The notes under the pieces: generated by a model
Database searches by the model: none
What the model saw: the letters and a program-made list of their open reading frames with translations, nothing else
Told to the model about the DNA's origin: nothing
In this document: positions 32,537 to 40,977 of the stretch, one piece after another
Layout: each line of letters begins with the position of its first letter
How positions within the stretch are numbered: the stretch's first letter is position 1
Position numbers and translations under genes: made by a program
Assembly (NCBI GenBank): GCA_041394885.1
Contig: JAWKHI010000001.1
Span: 124,001 to 188,000, forward strand
Direction: 5' to 3'
From: DSOI01 sp041394885
GTDB taxonomy: Bacteria; Acidobacteriota; Terriglobia; Bryobacterales; Bryobacteraceae
DNA: 64,000 bases

Positions 32537-33865
32537 CTATTCGGCAAGCAGTGCCTCCATCTGTTCCATGAGGTGATCGGCTTGCTCCTCGGTCACCACC
32601 AGCGGCGGCGACAATCGGATCGTATTCGCGCCCGCTCCCAAGACAAGAACCCCGCGCTCGAACAGTTTCCGCACAATGGCGTCCCGAAATTCCGGAGCTC
32701 GCTCGCGCGTATCCCGGTTCTTCACCAGTTCCACGCCAATCATAAGGCCTCGTCCGCGTACGTCGCCCACCACCGGGAACCGATCGGGCCAGGAATCCAT
32801 CCGCGCACGCATATGGGCGCCGATCCGTGCCGCGTTGTCCACCAGTTCCTGCTCCAGCAGTTCGATCGTAGCCAGCGCCGCCGCCACCGTCACCGGATTG
32901 CCGCCGAAGGTCGACGCGTGGGCGCCCGGAGTCCAGTTCATCACCGCCGCGCGCGCCACTGTGGCGCCCAGCGGCATCCCGCTCGCGATGCCCTTGGCGA
33001 TCGCCATTACGTCCGGCTTGGCGCCAAAGTGCTCACTCGCCCACATACGGCCCGTCCGGCCCATGCCGCTTTGCACTTCGTCGCACACCAGCAGGATGCC
33101 GTGGCGCTCGCATACCCGCGCAAGCTCATCCAGGAACTTTTGTGGCGGCACGACGTAGCCGCCTTCGCCCTGGATCGGCTCCACAACGATGGCCGCCACC
33201 TCGTTGGACGGCACCGTGGTCTTGAACAACTGCTCCTCGATCACGCGCACGCACTCCACATGGCAGGTGTCCACGCGCTGCCCATAGGCGCAGCGGTAGC
33301 AGTAGGCGTATGGGATGTGGGTGACGCCGGGCATCAAAGGCGAGAAACGCTGCCGCTGCGCCGGTTTGCTGGCGGTGAGCGCCAGCGATCCGAGCGTCCG
33401 CCCGTGAAAGGCGCCATAGAACGCGATGAACTTGTCGCGGCCCGTATGGTACCGCGCCACCTTGAGCGCCGCCTCCACCGCTTCCGTGCCTGAATTGCCG
33501 AAGTACACACGGCGTTCGCCCCCGCCCGGGGCCAACCGCGCCAGAGTCTCGGCGAGTCGCACCATGTTCTCGTAATAGAAGTCCGTCCCCGACATGTGAA
33601 TCAACTGAGCGGCCTGACGCTGGATCGCGTCAACCACTCTCGGGTGGCAATGCCCGGTGGCGCACACAGCGATGCCGGCGTTGAAATCCAGGAACCGGTT
33701 GCCGTCCACATCGATCACCATGGCGCCCTCGCCCCGCGCCGCCACCAGCGGATAGGTGCGGGTGTAGGACGGCGAAATGACGGCGCTGTCCCTGGCGAGA
33801 ATCGCCTTCGCGTTCGGACCCGGCAGTGGCGTGATCAGCTCTGGCAGGTGGGCGGGTATGGGCAT
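32537..33865 (-). CDS. Class III aminotransferase (acetylornithine/4-aminobutyrate type)
   Basis: A 442-aa PLP aminotransferase. GNSGTEAVEAALKVAR binds phosphate, CDEVQSGMGRTG holds the cofactor Asp, and MAIAKGIASGMPLG holds the Schiff-base Lys. STFGGNPVTVAAALATIELL is the C-terminal signature. An insert with YCYRCAYGQRVDTCHVEC has a Cys-rich loop seen in some 4-aminobutyrate-type enzymes. It moves an amino group from an omega-amine to 2-oxoglutarate; the exact substrate is unclear. ATGs at 33877 and 33892 are alternatives. The latter would leave only two bases to the divergent YkgJ gene, so 33865 is preferred. Confidence 0.85.
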   Translation of the reverse strand: MPIPAHLPELITPLPGPNAKAILARDSAVISPSYTRTYPLVAARGEGAMVIDVDGNRFLDFNAGIAVCATGHCHPRVVDAIQRQAAQLIHMSGTDFYYENMVRLAETLARLAPGGGERRVYFGNSGTEAVEAALKVARYHTGRDKFIAFYGAFHGRTLGSLALTASKPAQRQRFSPLMPGVTHIPYAYCYRCAYGQRVDTCHVECVRVIEEQLFKTTVPSNEVAAIVVEPIQGEGGYVVPPQKFLDELARVCERHGILLVCDEVQSGMGRTGRMWASEHFGAKPDVMAIAKGIASGMPLGATVARAAVMNWTPGAHASTFGGNPVTVAAALATIELLEQELVDNAARIGAHMRARMDSWPDRFPVVGDVRGRGLMIGVELVKNRDTRERAPEFRDAIVRKLFERGVLVLGAGANTIRLSPPLVVTEEQADHLMEQMEALLAE

Positions 33866-33879
33866 GGCTGACTTCATCT

Positions 33880-33885
33880 TACAAT
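33880..33885 (+). promoter_or_regulatory. Candidate -10 box of the YkgJ-type gene
   Basis: TACAAT ends 9 bases before the ATG at 33895, with no ribosome-binding site. It lies inside the 5' end of the longest reading of the divergent aminotransferase, which argues for a later start of that gene. Confidence 0.4.
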
Positions 33886-33894
33886 TGGACATTC

Positions 33895-34326
33895 ATGACC
33901 GAGGTCTCTGATTCCCCGGGCGCGCTTCGCTTCTCCTGCCAACCGGGCTGCACCAAATGCTGCGACACCCATGGCTATGTCTACCTCACCGAGCAGGACC
34001 TGAACAACGCGGCCGCCTTCGTCGGCATGAAGCCGCGCGCCTTCGAGAAGCGATACGTCTATCGCACCACCCACCTGCGCCGTCTGCGTAAACCGCCAGA
34101 CCGCCAGTGTCCGTTTCTCGAGCCGGGCAAAGGCTGCATGATCCACCCGGTCAAGCCCACGCAATGCCGTCTGTTTCCCTTCTGGCCGGAATTGGTGGAG
34201 GATCGGCGCGCCTGGCACTATGCAGGATTCAAGTGCCCCGGCATCGGCAAAGGCGAGTTGATTCAGATCGGCACCGCCATGGAAGTCGCCGCGGAAATGA
34301 AGCAGGCTTACCCGACTCAATACTGA
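33895..34326 (+). CDS. YkgJ-family cysteine-cluster protein
   Basis: A 143-aa soluble protein with the UPF0153/YkgJ metal-cluster pattern. CQPGCTKCCDTHG gives the first three-Cys group, RQCPFLEPGKGCMIHPVKPTQCRLFPFWP the second, and FKCPGIG the last Cys. Cysteines are likely to bind Zn or an Fe-S cluster. Function is unknown; a role in metal or redox handling or modification is possible. It lies alone between divergent aminotransferase and convergent MBL genes. Confidence 0.85.
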   Translation: MTEVSDSPGALRFSCQPGCTKCCDTHGYVYLTEQDLNNAAAFVGMKPRAFEKRYVYRTTHLRRLRKPPDRQCPFLEPGKGCMIHPVKPTQCRLFPFWPELVEDRRAWHYAGFKCPGIGKGELIQIGTAMEVAAEMKQAYPTQY

Positions 34327-34354
34327 GTTCGCCGCCCGCGGCAATCGTCCGCGT

Positions 34355-35275
34355 CTAACGCGCCAACGCCCCGGGGCTCAGCCCACTCTCCAAGTCGAAC
34401 ACTCCGCCCACCGCGCCCACCGCGCATGTCCGCCGCGTAAGACCCACCGCCGCCCGGACCTTGTACACAGCCTCAATCCCGGTGCAGTGCGCGCCCAGAA
34501 AATGAACCAGACCCATCGACTTCAAGTGCCCCGCCGTCCACTCCAGATGTTCATCGCTGGCATTGAACAGATGGAACCCACCGATAGCGGCATACACGGG
34601 CGCCTGGCGCACTTTGGCCCGCGCGTATTCGAACGTATTCACGATTCCGGCGTGCCCGCACCCGGCCACCACCACCAGGCCCTTCACCGTGTCGAGCACG
34701 AGCGATTGATCCTCCGGGATCGTGTCGCCGGACCCCACATTGCCGCTCCAGTTCTTCTCCGGATGCTTGCGCGGAACCGGACCCGTGAGCCAGGCGCCCG
34801 GAAAGATCTCCCGCGGAGCATCCAGGACCTCGAACGTACCGCCCCCCTTTTCGTAGGCCGCCTTAGCCCCTGGCATCGGGCTTCCGCTGCGCGGTAGGAA
34901 GATGCCCTTGCCCACCCATGCCTTGGAAAGCGCCGACGGATTCTTCTTGCCCAGCACTTCCCGCAGGGTCATCAATCCGCCCGTGTGATCGCCATGATTG
35001 TGAGACAGGATCACATCGGTCACTCCGCTGAGATCGATCTTCATCTCGCGCGCGTTGGTGAGCACGGTCTCCGGACGCGCGCCGGTATCGAACAGCACGC
35101 GCCGGCCGTTGGCCTCCACCAGCGCCGAGAAGCCCCATTCGCCGATGCCGCGATCGGCCAGCATCGTCGAGAGCACCGTCACGCGCAGAGTCCGCACCGG
35201 CGGATCCTCGGCGGCATACGCTCCGCCTGCCAGCAGTCCGCTCGCCAGTGACCGAATCGCTCCGCGGCGCGTCAC
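34355..35275 (-). CDS. Metallo-beta-lactamase-fold hydrolase, exported
   Basis: A 306-aa MBL protein. A Tat-like leader (VTRRGAIRSLASGLLAGGAYA) is followed by FSALVEANGRRVLFDTGA and the metal motif HNHGDHTGG. GCGHAGIVN and GAHCTG carry later ligands. It resembles the 7,8-dihydropterin-6-methyl-4-(beta-D-ribofuranosyl)-aminobenzene-5'-phosphate synthase-like MBL group by length and HAGIVN motif. The start is the GTG at 35275, which overlaps the sulfatase stop (GTGA), so it is translated with the sulfatase. It is the third gene of the DUF1080-sulfatase-MBL operon. Confidence 0.85.
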   Translation of the reverse strand: MTRRGAIRSLASGLLAGGAYAAEDPPVRTLRVTVLSTMLADRGIGEWGFSALVEANGRRVLFDTGARPETVLTNAREMKIDLSGVTDVILSHNHGDHTGGLMTLREVLGKKNPSALSKAWVGKGIFLPRSGSPMPGAKAAYEKGGGTFEVLDAPREIFPGAWLTGPVPRKHPEKNWSGNVGSGDTIPEDQSLVLDTVKGLVVVAGCGHAGIVNTFEYARAKVRQAPVYAAIGGFHLFNASDEHLEWTAGHLKSMGLVHFLGAHCTGIEAVYKVRAAVGLTRRTCAVGAVGGVFDLESGLSPGALAR

Positions 35276-36720
35276 GCCGGACGGCTCCGCCCCTCGCTCT
35301 TGTACTTGTCCAGAAGTCCGGTCAGCGAGGCGACCACCGCCGGATGTTTGTCGTAGACGTTGGTGGTCTCCGACGCGTCGGAGGCGATGTTGTAGAGTTG
35401 CCCGGGTGCTTCGCCCGGTTTCGGTTCGAGTTTCTTGGGATCGGAGAAACCTCCGGACCCCAGGCCCATGCACAGCTTCCATTCGCCCTTGCGGATCGAG
35501 AACAAGCCTTGGCTCGAATGGTGAACCACCGATTCCCGCAGCGGCGTCCGCGGCGTGGTGCCCATCGCCGCCGGGAGCCAGGAAAAGCTATCCTCGCCTG
35601 CGTTCCCGGGAAGCGGCGCCGCGCCGGTAGCCTCAACCGCCGTAGCCATCAGATCCGTGAGGCAACCCAGTTGGCTCGACGCGAAGCCGGACTTCAAACG
35701 CCCCGGCCACCTCGCCAGGAACGGAATGCGATGGCCCGCGTCCCAGATGTCCGCCTTCTGGCCTTTCCAATGCGCATTCGCCCGGTGCGGATATTTGGCT
35801 TTGTCTTCCGGCGTCCAGTGCGCGCCGTTATCGGAGGTGAACACCAACAGTGTGTTATCGGCCAGCTTCAATTCGTCAAGCGTGCGCGAAATGCGCCCCA
35901 CCACGTCGTCCACCTGCATCACGAAATCGCCATACAGGCCCGCGCCGGACTTCCCGATATATTGTTTCAAAGGCACCCAGGGCGTGTGCGGGCCCGTCAA
36001 CGGGAAGTACAGAAAGAACGGCTGCTCGGGCTTCTTGGCGCGATCCTTCAGAAAGCCCACGGCCTTGTCAGCCAGCGTCGGCAGACATCCCTCCATCGTG
36101 AAGCTCGGGGCAATCGGACCTTCGCGCCAAAACACGCCGCGTGGATTGTTCTTGCCCTTGGTGTGCGCGGTGTGACGTTCCACCACGTGATCGTTTTCCA
36201 CGAAAACGTAAGGCTCGAAATCGAGCGAAGCCGGGATGCCGAAGTAGTAGTCGAAACCGTGATCGTTCGGGCCCGGGCGAAGTGGCTTATCGTAGTCCAC
36301 CGGTTCCTTGTCTTGGAAACCGAGGTGCCACTTCCCGACCCCACCCGTGTAGTAGCCTTGGCTCTTCAGCATCGAAGCCACCGTCATACGGCCAGGCTCG
36401 ATCAGATTGCTGCCACGGCCGTTGAGAACTCCGGACTTCAATCGTGACCGCCAGCAATATCGCCCGGTGAGAATTCCGTACCGCGTCGGCGTGCACACCG
36501 ACGAGGGCGAGTGCATGTCGGTGAATCGTACCCCTTGTTCGGCCAGTTTATTCGCGTTGGGCGTCGCAATCTTGGTTTCCGGGTTGTAGCAACCCAAATC
36601 GCCCCACCCGAGATCGTCGGCGAGGATGTAGACGATGTTCGGTTTGTTCGGCGCGGCGGAAGTCTGTATGCCGGCGGCCGCTGTGGCCATGGTCTGCGTG
36701 AAGGTGCGTCGGCTAATCAT
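35272..36720 (-). CDS. Sulfatase (arylsulfatase A family), exported
   Basis: A 482-aa type I sulfatase with a Tat-type leader (SRRTFTQTMATAAAG). IVYILADDLGWGDLGCY holds the first metal Asp pair. SSVCTPTRYGILTGRY has the formylglycine Cys76, GKWHLG the catalytic Lys/His, and FTSDNGAHW the second Asp/Asn pair. All key residues are intact. The ATG overlaps the DUF1080 stop (ATGA, 36717-36720), and its own stop overlaps the MBL GTG by 4 bases, so all three are tightly coupled. Probable role: desulfation of a sugar or glycan outside the cytoplasm. Confidence 0.92.
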   Translation of the reverse strand: MISRRTFTQTMATAAAGIQTSAAPNKPNIVYILADDLGWGDLGCYNPETKIATPNANKLAEQGVRFTDMHSPSSVCTPTRYGILTGRYCWRSRLKSGVLNGRGSNLIEPGRMTVASMLKSQGYYTGGVGKWHLGFQDKEPVDYDKPLRPGPNDHGFDYYFGIPASLDFEPYVFVENDHVVERHTAHTKGKNNPRGVFWREGPIAPSFTMEGCLPTLADKAVGFLKDRAKKPEQPFFLYFPLTGPHTPWVPLKQYIGKSGAGLYGDFVMQVDDVVGRISRTLDELKLADNTLLVFTSDNGAHWTPEDKAKYPHRANAHWKGQKADIWDAGHRIPFLARWPGRLKSGFASSQLGCLTDLMATAVEATGAAPLPGNAGEDSFSWLPAAMGTTPRTPLRESVVHHSSQGLFSIRKGEWKLCMGLGSGGFSDPKKLEPKPGEAPGQLYNIASDASETTNVYDKHPAVVASLTGLLDKYKSEGRSRPA

Positions 36721-37904
36721 TTCTTGCGCGGTGTCTCCAGAATTTCGATGTCTTTGTAGAATACTTCCAGGTCCTGGCGCGTGTTCAACTGCAGCGCCAC
36801 TTTCCCCTTGCTTCGTCCCGGATCATCGGGGAAATCCGCGGTCTTGATTCCGTTCACGTGAATCACGTGACGCCGCCCGTGCGCGGAAATTATCATCTCG
36901 TTCCAATCGCCGGCGCGGAAGTGATCCTTGAACATGCCGTCGGAGGTATGCTGCAGCCAGCCGCGGGTGCCCGGCGCCTGAAAGCCGCCGAGATCCCGCG
37001 TGGCGTCCACCTCGATTTCATATCCGAGTTCCCCGCGCAGATCAGGATCGCCCATCCGGTAAAAGACGCCACTGTTGCCCCGGGTGATCTTGTACCGCAG
37101 GCGAAACGTGAAGTCCTCCAGTTCGCGATCGGACAGGTAGAATCCCCGCTGCTCTTTTTTCGAAGCTTCGGCGCTCAACCGGTACGACCCGTCTTTTTGC
37201 TTTTCTACTTTCCCGCCGCCGGTGTGGGACCATCGCCCTGGGAACGGCTTCCACTGGGACTTGCCGAGGTCCTCGATCCGGATATTGCGCCATCGGACTT
37301 CGGTCGGGTGCGGCCCCTGGAAGGCATGCACCTGCAGCGCGAGAAAGCCCGTCAGGTCCATCGAGTCCACCAGATCGGCGCAAGCAGCCTCGTTGACCCA
37401 GGTCTTGATCGAATCGCCGCGCGCTTCCACGCGGTACTTGTTCCACTGATTGTCTTTGTAGCCACCGCAGTGGGTCTGGTGCAGCCATCCGCGGCGGGCT
37501 TCGTCATAGACTCCGCCGGAAGCGCCGCCCTGTTCGTTGGAAACCTCCACCTGATAGCCGTGAACCCGCCCGGCCGGATGTTTCACCCGCCTCACCCCCC
37601 GATTCACCGTCATGACCTCGGTTTCAACCGCGTACTGATGAGACCGTATCTGGACGCCGGAATTCAGCGCCGGATCGTTCTTCGTTTCGAATTCGAGGAT
37701 GAAGTCGCCGTATTCGCGATCGGTGCAGAGAAACGAATTCGGGCTTCCGGCGACGGTGGAGCCGACGATTTCGTTGTTCTCTACCCGGTAGGACGCCTTC
37801 CCGTTGCATTGATGCCAACCCTTGAGGTCGCGCCCGTTGAACAGAGGTTTCCACTGGGCGTGGAGAACAGGAAGGAACAAGAGCAAGTACAGAGCAACAC
37901 GCAT
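36717..37904 (-). CDS. Exported protein with two DUF1080 domains
   Basis: A 395-aa protein with a Sec signal (MRVALYLLLFLPVLHAQ) and two tandem jelly-roll DUF1080 domains. The first starts WKPLFNGRDLKGWHQCNG, with GDFILEFETKNDPALNSGVQIRS. The second starts near residue 213 and contains DFTFRLRYKITRGNSGVFYRMG. DUF1080 is the 3-keto-disaccharide hydrolase or glycan-binding domain, frequently next to sulfatases and sugar oxidoreductases. The ATG at 37904 directly precedes the signal; TACAAT lies 12 bases upstream. First gene of a three-gene overlapping operon. Confidence 0.87.
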   Translation of the reverse strand: MRVALYLLLFLPVLHAQWKPLFNGRDLKGWHQCNGKASYRVENNEIVGSTVAGSPNSFLCTDREYGDFILEFETKNDPALNSGVQIRSHQYAVETEVMTVNRGVRRVKHPAGRVHGYQVEVSNEQGGASGGVYDEARRGWLHQTHCGGYKDNQWNKYRVEARGDSIKTWVNEAACADLVDSMDLTGFLALQVHAFQGPHPTEVRWRNIRIEDLGKSQWKPFPGRWSHTGGGKVEKQKDGSYRLSAEASKKEQRGFYLSDRELEDFTFRLRYKITRGNSGVFYRMGDPDLRGELGYEIEVDATRDLGGFQAPGTRGWLQHTSDGMFKDHFRAGDWNEMIISAHGRRHVIHVNGIKTADFPDDPGRSKGKVALQLNTRQDLEVFYKDIEILETPRKK

Positions 37905-38002
37905 GACTCGCTGAACATTGTAACTGTTCTGGGTACCTGTTCTGGGCACCGGTTCCGGTGTTGCGATTTCGGAGCTTGTTGCGGACTGCGGCCCGCCCGG
38001 CG

Positions 38003-38194
38003 TTAAGCGGCCTTCTGGACCTTGCCGTTCCGAATGCAGGACGTGCAGACCCGAATCCGCTTGGTGGCTCCGTTGATAAGGGCGCGGACCCGCTGCAGGT
38101 TCACGTTCCAGCGGCGATTGGTGACGTTGTGAGCATGGCTCACCCGATTTCCGTACACAGGCTTCTTGCCGCAAACTTCACACTGTTGTGCCAT
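38003..38194 (-). CDS. rpmB: 50S ribosomal protein L28
   Basis: A 63-aa ribosomal protein. CEVCGKKPVYGNRVSHAHN and RRWNVNLQRVR are the L28 core; CTSCIRNGKVQKAA ends it. Both Cys pairs (CxxC at the start and CTSC near the end) are kept, so this is the zinc-binding form. It is part of the large subunit and needed for assembly. The ATG at 38194 has AAGGAG with a 10-base spacer. The Shine-Dalgarno sequence overlaps a small hairpin arm in the leader. It is alone in its transcription unit. Confidence 0.95.
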   Translation of the reverse strand: MAQQCEVCGKKPVYGNRVSHAHNVTNRRWNVNLQRVRALINGATKRIRVCTSCIRNGKVQKAA

Positions 38195-38208
38195 TGGGGG
38201 AAAACTCC

Positions 38209-38224
38209 TTGGGCGGCTGCCCAA
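38209..38224 (-). promoter_or_regulatory. Leader hairpin abutting the rpmB ribosome-binding site
   Basis: A 6-bp stem (TTGGGC with GCCCAA, 4-base loop) in the rpmB leader shares two bases with AAGGAG. Folding would partly mask ribosome entry, a layout used for autogenous control of ribosomal proteins; here it is only a suggestion. Confidence 0.35.
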
Positions 38225-38264
38225 ACTGTTACGATAGCATTCCGGCAAGGCTTCTGTAAACCCG

Positions 38265-39392
38265 ATGCTCACACGACGCCAACTCCTTTCCGCTTCAGCC
38301 CTTATGCCGATGTTCTCGACGCTCGAAGCCGCACAGCGGCGGGCTGCCCGGGCGCGTCTCGCGATGCAGGCAAGCCCCCAAGGGCTGCTGTTCGACATCG
38401 AGCGCGTTCACCCACACGCCTGGATCGCGCTCGCCCGTCCGGCGGTGATGATCAACTGCAACGCCGTTATCTTCGAACAGACCAACGGCTTGGTGGTGGT
38501 CGACACCCATTCAAAACCGTCCGCGGCCGCAGCACTACTGTCGCAAATCGCCACAACAGTATCCGCCAAGCCGGTTCGTTTCCTGATTCAAACCCATTTT
38601 CACTACGACCACACCCAGGGAACGCCGGCCTACCCCTCCACGGCCTCCGTGATCGGGACCACGACTACGCGGGAACTGCTCGCCGAACTCGGGGAGAAAC
38701 GTGCAGCCTCGAGCGTCGAGTCCATGCGGCGGAGTGCCGCCGAAGCGCGCCGCCGTCTGGACGCGGCCCGCGACGAAACCGAGCGCCGGTACTGGCGGCG
38801 CCATATTTCCGAAACCGAGACCTTCGTCCGCGAAATGCGCGACTATCGGCCCGTTCTGCCCGACGTCTCCTTCCCCGATGGCGATTCCGGGCTGGTGCTG
38901 CATGACCGGCTGCAGGACCTGCATCTGCTGTTCCGCGGACGCGCGCACACCGCATCCGATATTTGCGTATGGTCGCCCCAATCGCGCCTGCTCGCCACCG
39001 GCGACCTTCTCTCCGGCTTCCTCCCCGGTATGGGCGACGGCTATCCCCTCGAGTGGCCGGCCACGTTGCGCGCCGTTGGGATGCTCGAGTTTGACCACGT
39101 CCTGCCCGGGCACGGCGAGGTCCAGCAGGGCAAGCGCCAACTGACTCTGCTCACCGGCTACATCGAAGAGTTGAATGAAGCCGTCGTGCGAGCCAAGGAG
39201 CGTGGGGATTCGTTGGACCGGGTGCAGCAAACCGTCACCCCAGCGTCCCTGCTCTCCTTATCCGGCGATTTCGGGCATTACGTCGTCGAAAGTGAAGGCC
39301 GGTTTCGCCTATGGGCTCCGGGGACCAACGCGGGCCAGGCCATCGCACGGGCCGTACGGTCCAACATCGCCCGGATTTACGAAACGGCCTGA
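38265..39392 (+). CDS. Metallo-beta-lactamase-fold hydrolase, probably exported
   Basis: A 375-aa MBL protein with a Tat-like leader (LTRRQLLSASALMPMF). NAVIFEQTNGLVVVDTHSK is followed by the metal motif THFHYDHTQG. A long helical insert (residues about 145-190, Arg/Glu-rich) is unusual for the fold. LLFRGRAHTASDICVW and HVLPGHGEV give the later His ligands. Substrate unknown; quinoprotein-relay and SoxH-like MBL proteins look similar. It is divergent from rpmB, and its 3' end overlaps the convergent phosphoesterase gene by 16 bases. Confidence 0.8.
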   Translation: MLTRRQLLSASALMPMFSTLEAAQRRAARARLAMQASPQGLLFDIERVHPHAWIALARPAVMINCNAVIFEQTNGLVVVDTHSKPSAAAALLSQIATTVSAKPVRFLIQTHFHYDHTQGTPAYPSTASVIGTTTTRELLAELGEKRAASSVESMRRSAAEARRRLDAARDETERRYWRRHISETETFVREMRDYRPVLPDVSFPDGDSGLVLHDRLQDLHLLFRGRAHTASDICVWSPQSRLLATGDLLSGFLPGMGDGYPLEWPATLRAVGMLEFDHVLPGHGEVQQGKRQLTLLTGYIEELNEAVVRAKERGDSLDRVQQTVTPASLLSLSGDFGHYVVESEGRFRLWAPGTNAGQAIARAVRSNIARIYETA

Positions 39393-39904
39393 CCGCTCTT
39401 GGACGCCCCTCGTCCGCGAGGGCCGAGTTCGATGGCTTCCATCGCGCTGAGTTTCCCCCCTTCCACTGTGAACCGGAGCAGAGTCCGGACGGTATGCCAA
39501 CCATGATGGCCGCATGCACCCGGGTTCAAGTGGATGAGGTTCAAGGCCGGGTCCCTCATCACTTTCAGGATGTGGGAGTGGCCGCACAGGAACAGGCCTG
39601 GACGGCGCTTCCCGATTTCCGCGCGGGCGCGTTTGTCGTACGCGCCGGGGTATCCGCCGATATGGGTCATGTACACGCGGAGTCCCTCGCACTCCCAGGC
39701 CAGATCCCGCGGGACGGACCCTCGCACCTCCGCCCCGTCGATATTGCCCCACACGCCACGCAGGGGCTTGAACTCCCGCAGCCGGTCCAGCACCGCCACC
39801 GGACCGAAATCGCCGGCGTGCCACACCTCATCGCATTCGCGGAAATACGTGAAAATAGCTTCGTCGAGAAAACCGTGCGTGTCGGAAAGGAGGCCGATTC
39901 GCAT
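39377..39904 (-). CDS. Metallophosphoesterase (YfcE/MJ0936-like)
   Basis: A 175-aa calcineurin-like phosphoesterase. Metal motifs appear in order: IGLLSDTHGF, EVWHAGDFG, GVWGNIDG, MTHIGGYPG and CGHSHILKV, with LNPGACGHHG at the end. This matches the small phosphodiesterase group of YfcE. Cytoplasmic, likely cleaving a phosphodiester bond in a nucleotide or lipid. It starts 5 bases after the stop of the upstream dehydrogenase gene and is thus in one operon with it. Confidence 0.9.
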   Translation of the reverse strand: MRIGLLSDTHGFLDEAIFTYFRECDEVWHAGDFGPVAVLDRLREFKPLRGVWGNIDGAEVRGSVPRDLAWECEGLRVYMTHIGGYPGAYDKRARAEIGKRRPGLFLCGHSHILKVMRDPALNLIHLNPGACGHHGWHTVRTLLRFTVEGGKLSAMEAIELGPRGRGASKSGQAVS

Positions 39905-39909
39905 GGCGC

Positions 39910-40974
39910 CTACGGACGGGGCACGCCAAGCTCGTCCGCGGCGGCGTTGATCCCGGCGATGGTGGTTTCGTTGAGGGGGATTCCCTCGGCGCGATAGCGC
40001 TGCTCGAACGCCGCTTCAATGCCGCCCGGCGCGGCCACGGACTCCACTCCCTCCCTGCGCCGGCTTTCACGGATCTGACGGACTGCGTGGTCTACGTGCC
40101 CTGTGAACTCGCTCCGCGCAGTGAACGCTTCCACGTCGATGGCCATCAGGAACTGGCCGTCGGCGCCCGGACGCGGACCACGGATCATGTCACCGAGTCC
40201 GGTGCCGTAGGATGCGCCGGAGAGTGCCGTCGACAGGAGGCCGAACACGATCGCGAGCCCGACACCCTTATACTCGCCAATCGGCTGCAGCAGCCCTCCC
40301 AATGCGATGGCGGCGTCGGTAGTCGGCTCGCCGTTACTGTCGAAAGCCCATGTGGGTGGAATCGGCGCATTCAACTGCTCGAAGACACGGATTTTGCCGT
40401 GAGAGGAATAACTGAACGCGCAGTCGAGCACCACGGGCGGTTCCGCGCCGGCTGGGATGGCTACCGCCAGCGGGTTGATCCCGACGATCTTGTCCAAACC
40501 GCCCCAGGGCGCCATCGTCGGTAGCGCGTTGGAGGCGGCGAGCCCGATCATTCCCTGCCCCAGCGCCTGGCAAGCGTACCAGGCCAGGGCTCCGCAGTGA
40601 TTGCTTCCTCCCACCGCCGCCACTGCCACACCGGTCTCCCGGGCGCGGGCGATGGCCTTCTCCATGGCGAACCAACACGCCACTTGGCCCATCGCGTTGG
40701 CTCCATCCACGGTGATCGCCGCCGCGCGTTCGCGCCGGACCGCCGGGCGCGCCACCGGGTCCACGCCCCCATGGGTCAGCTTGTGGACGTAGTCCGGCAC
40801 GCGCAGCACACCGTGCGAGTGGACGCCCCGCAAATCCGCCCACGCCAGCGATTCGGCCACCAGCTCCGCGTCGGCCGCGCGCATCCGGCATGCGGCGAAG
40901 ATTGCCGCCACCGAATCGCGCAATTCCGCGTAGCCGATGCGCCGCGACGCTTTGGGTTCGGGATATCCCGCCAC
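39910..40974 (-). CDS. Ldh-family malate/L-lactate/ureidoglycolate dehydrogenase
   Basis: A 354-aa NAD(P)-dependent 2-hydroxyacid dehydrogenase of the Ldh/MdhII family, unrelated to classical LDH. WADLRGVHSHGVLRVPDY has the catalytic His. VGGSNHCGALAWY, NALPTMAPWGG and GINPLAVAIPAG are the core motifs. EYKGVGLAIVFGLLSTALSGA is the C-terminal helix, with DMIRGPRPGADGQF after it. Substrate is a guess: malate, sulfolactate, ureidoglycolate or 2,3-diketogulonate all fit. It starts at a GTG 3 bases after the stop of the EF-G-like gene, so the three genes 43047-39377 form an operon. Confidence 0.87.
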   Translation of the reverse strand: MAGYPEPKASRRIGYAELRDSVAAIFAACRMRAADAELVAESLAWADLRGVHSHGVLRVPDYVHKLTHGGVDPVARPAVRRERAAAITVDGANAMGQVACWFAMEKAIARARETGVAVAAVGGSNHCGALAWYACQALGQGMIGLAASNALPTMAPWGGLDKIVGINPLAVAIPAGAEPPVVLDCAFSYSSHGKIRVFEQLNAPIPPTWAFDSNGEPTTDAAIALGGLLQPIGEYKGVGLAIVFGLLSTALSGASYGTGLGDMIRGPRPGADGQFLMAIDVEAFTARSEFTGHVDHAVRQIRESRRREGVESVAAPGGIEAAFEQRYRAEGIPLNETTIAGINAAADELGVPRP

Positions 40975-40977
40975 GCG

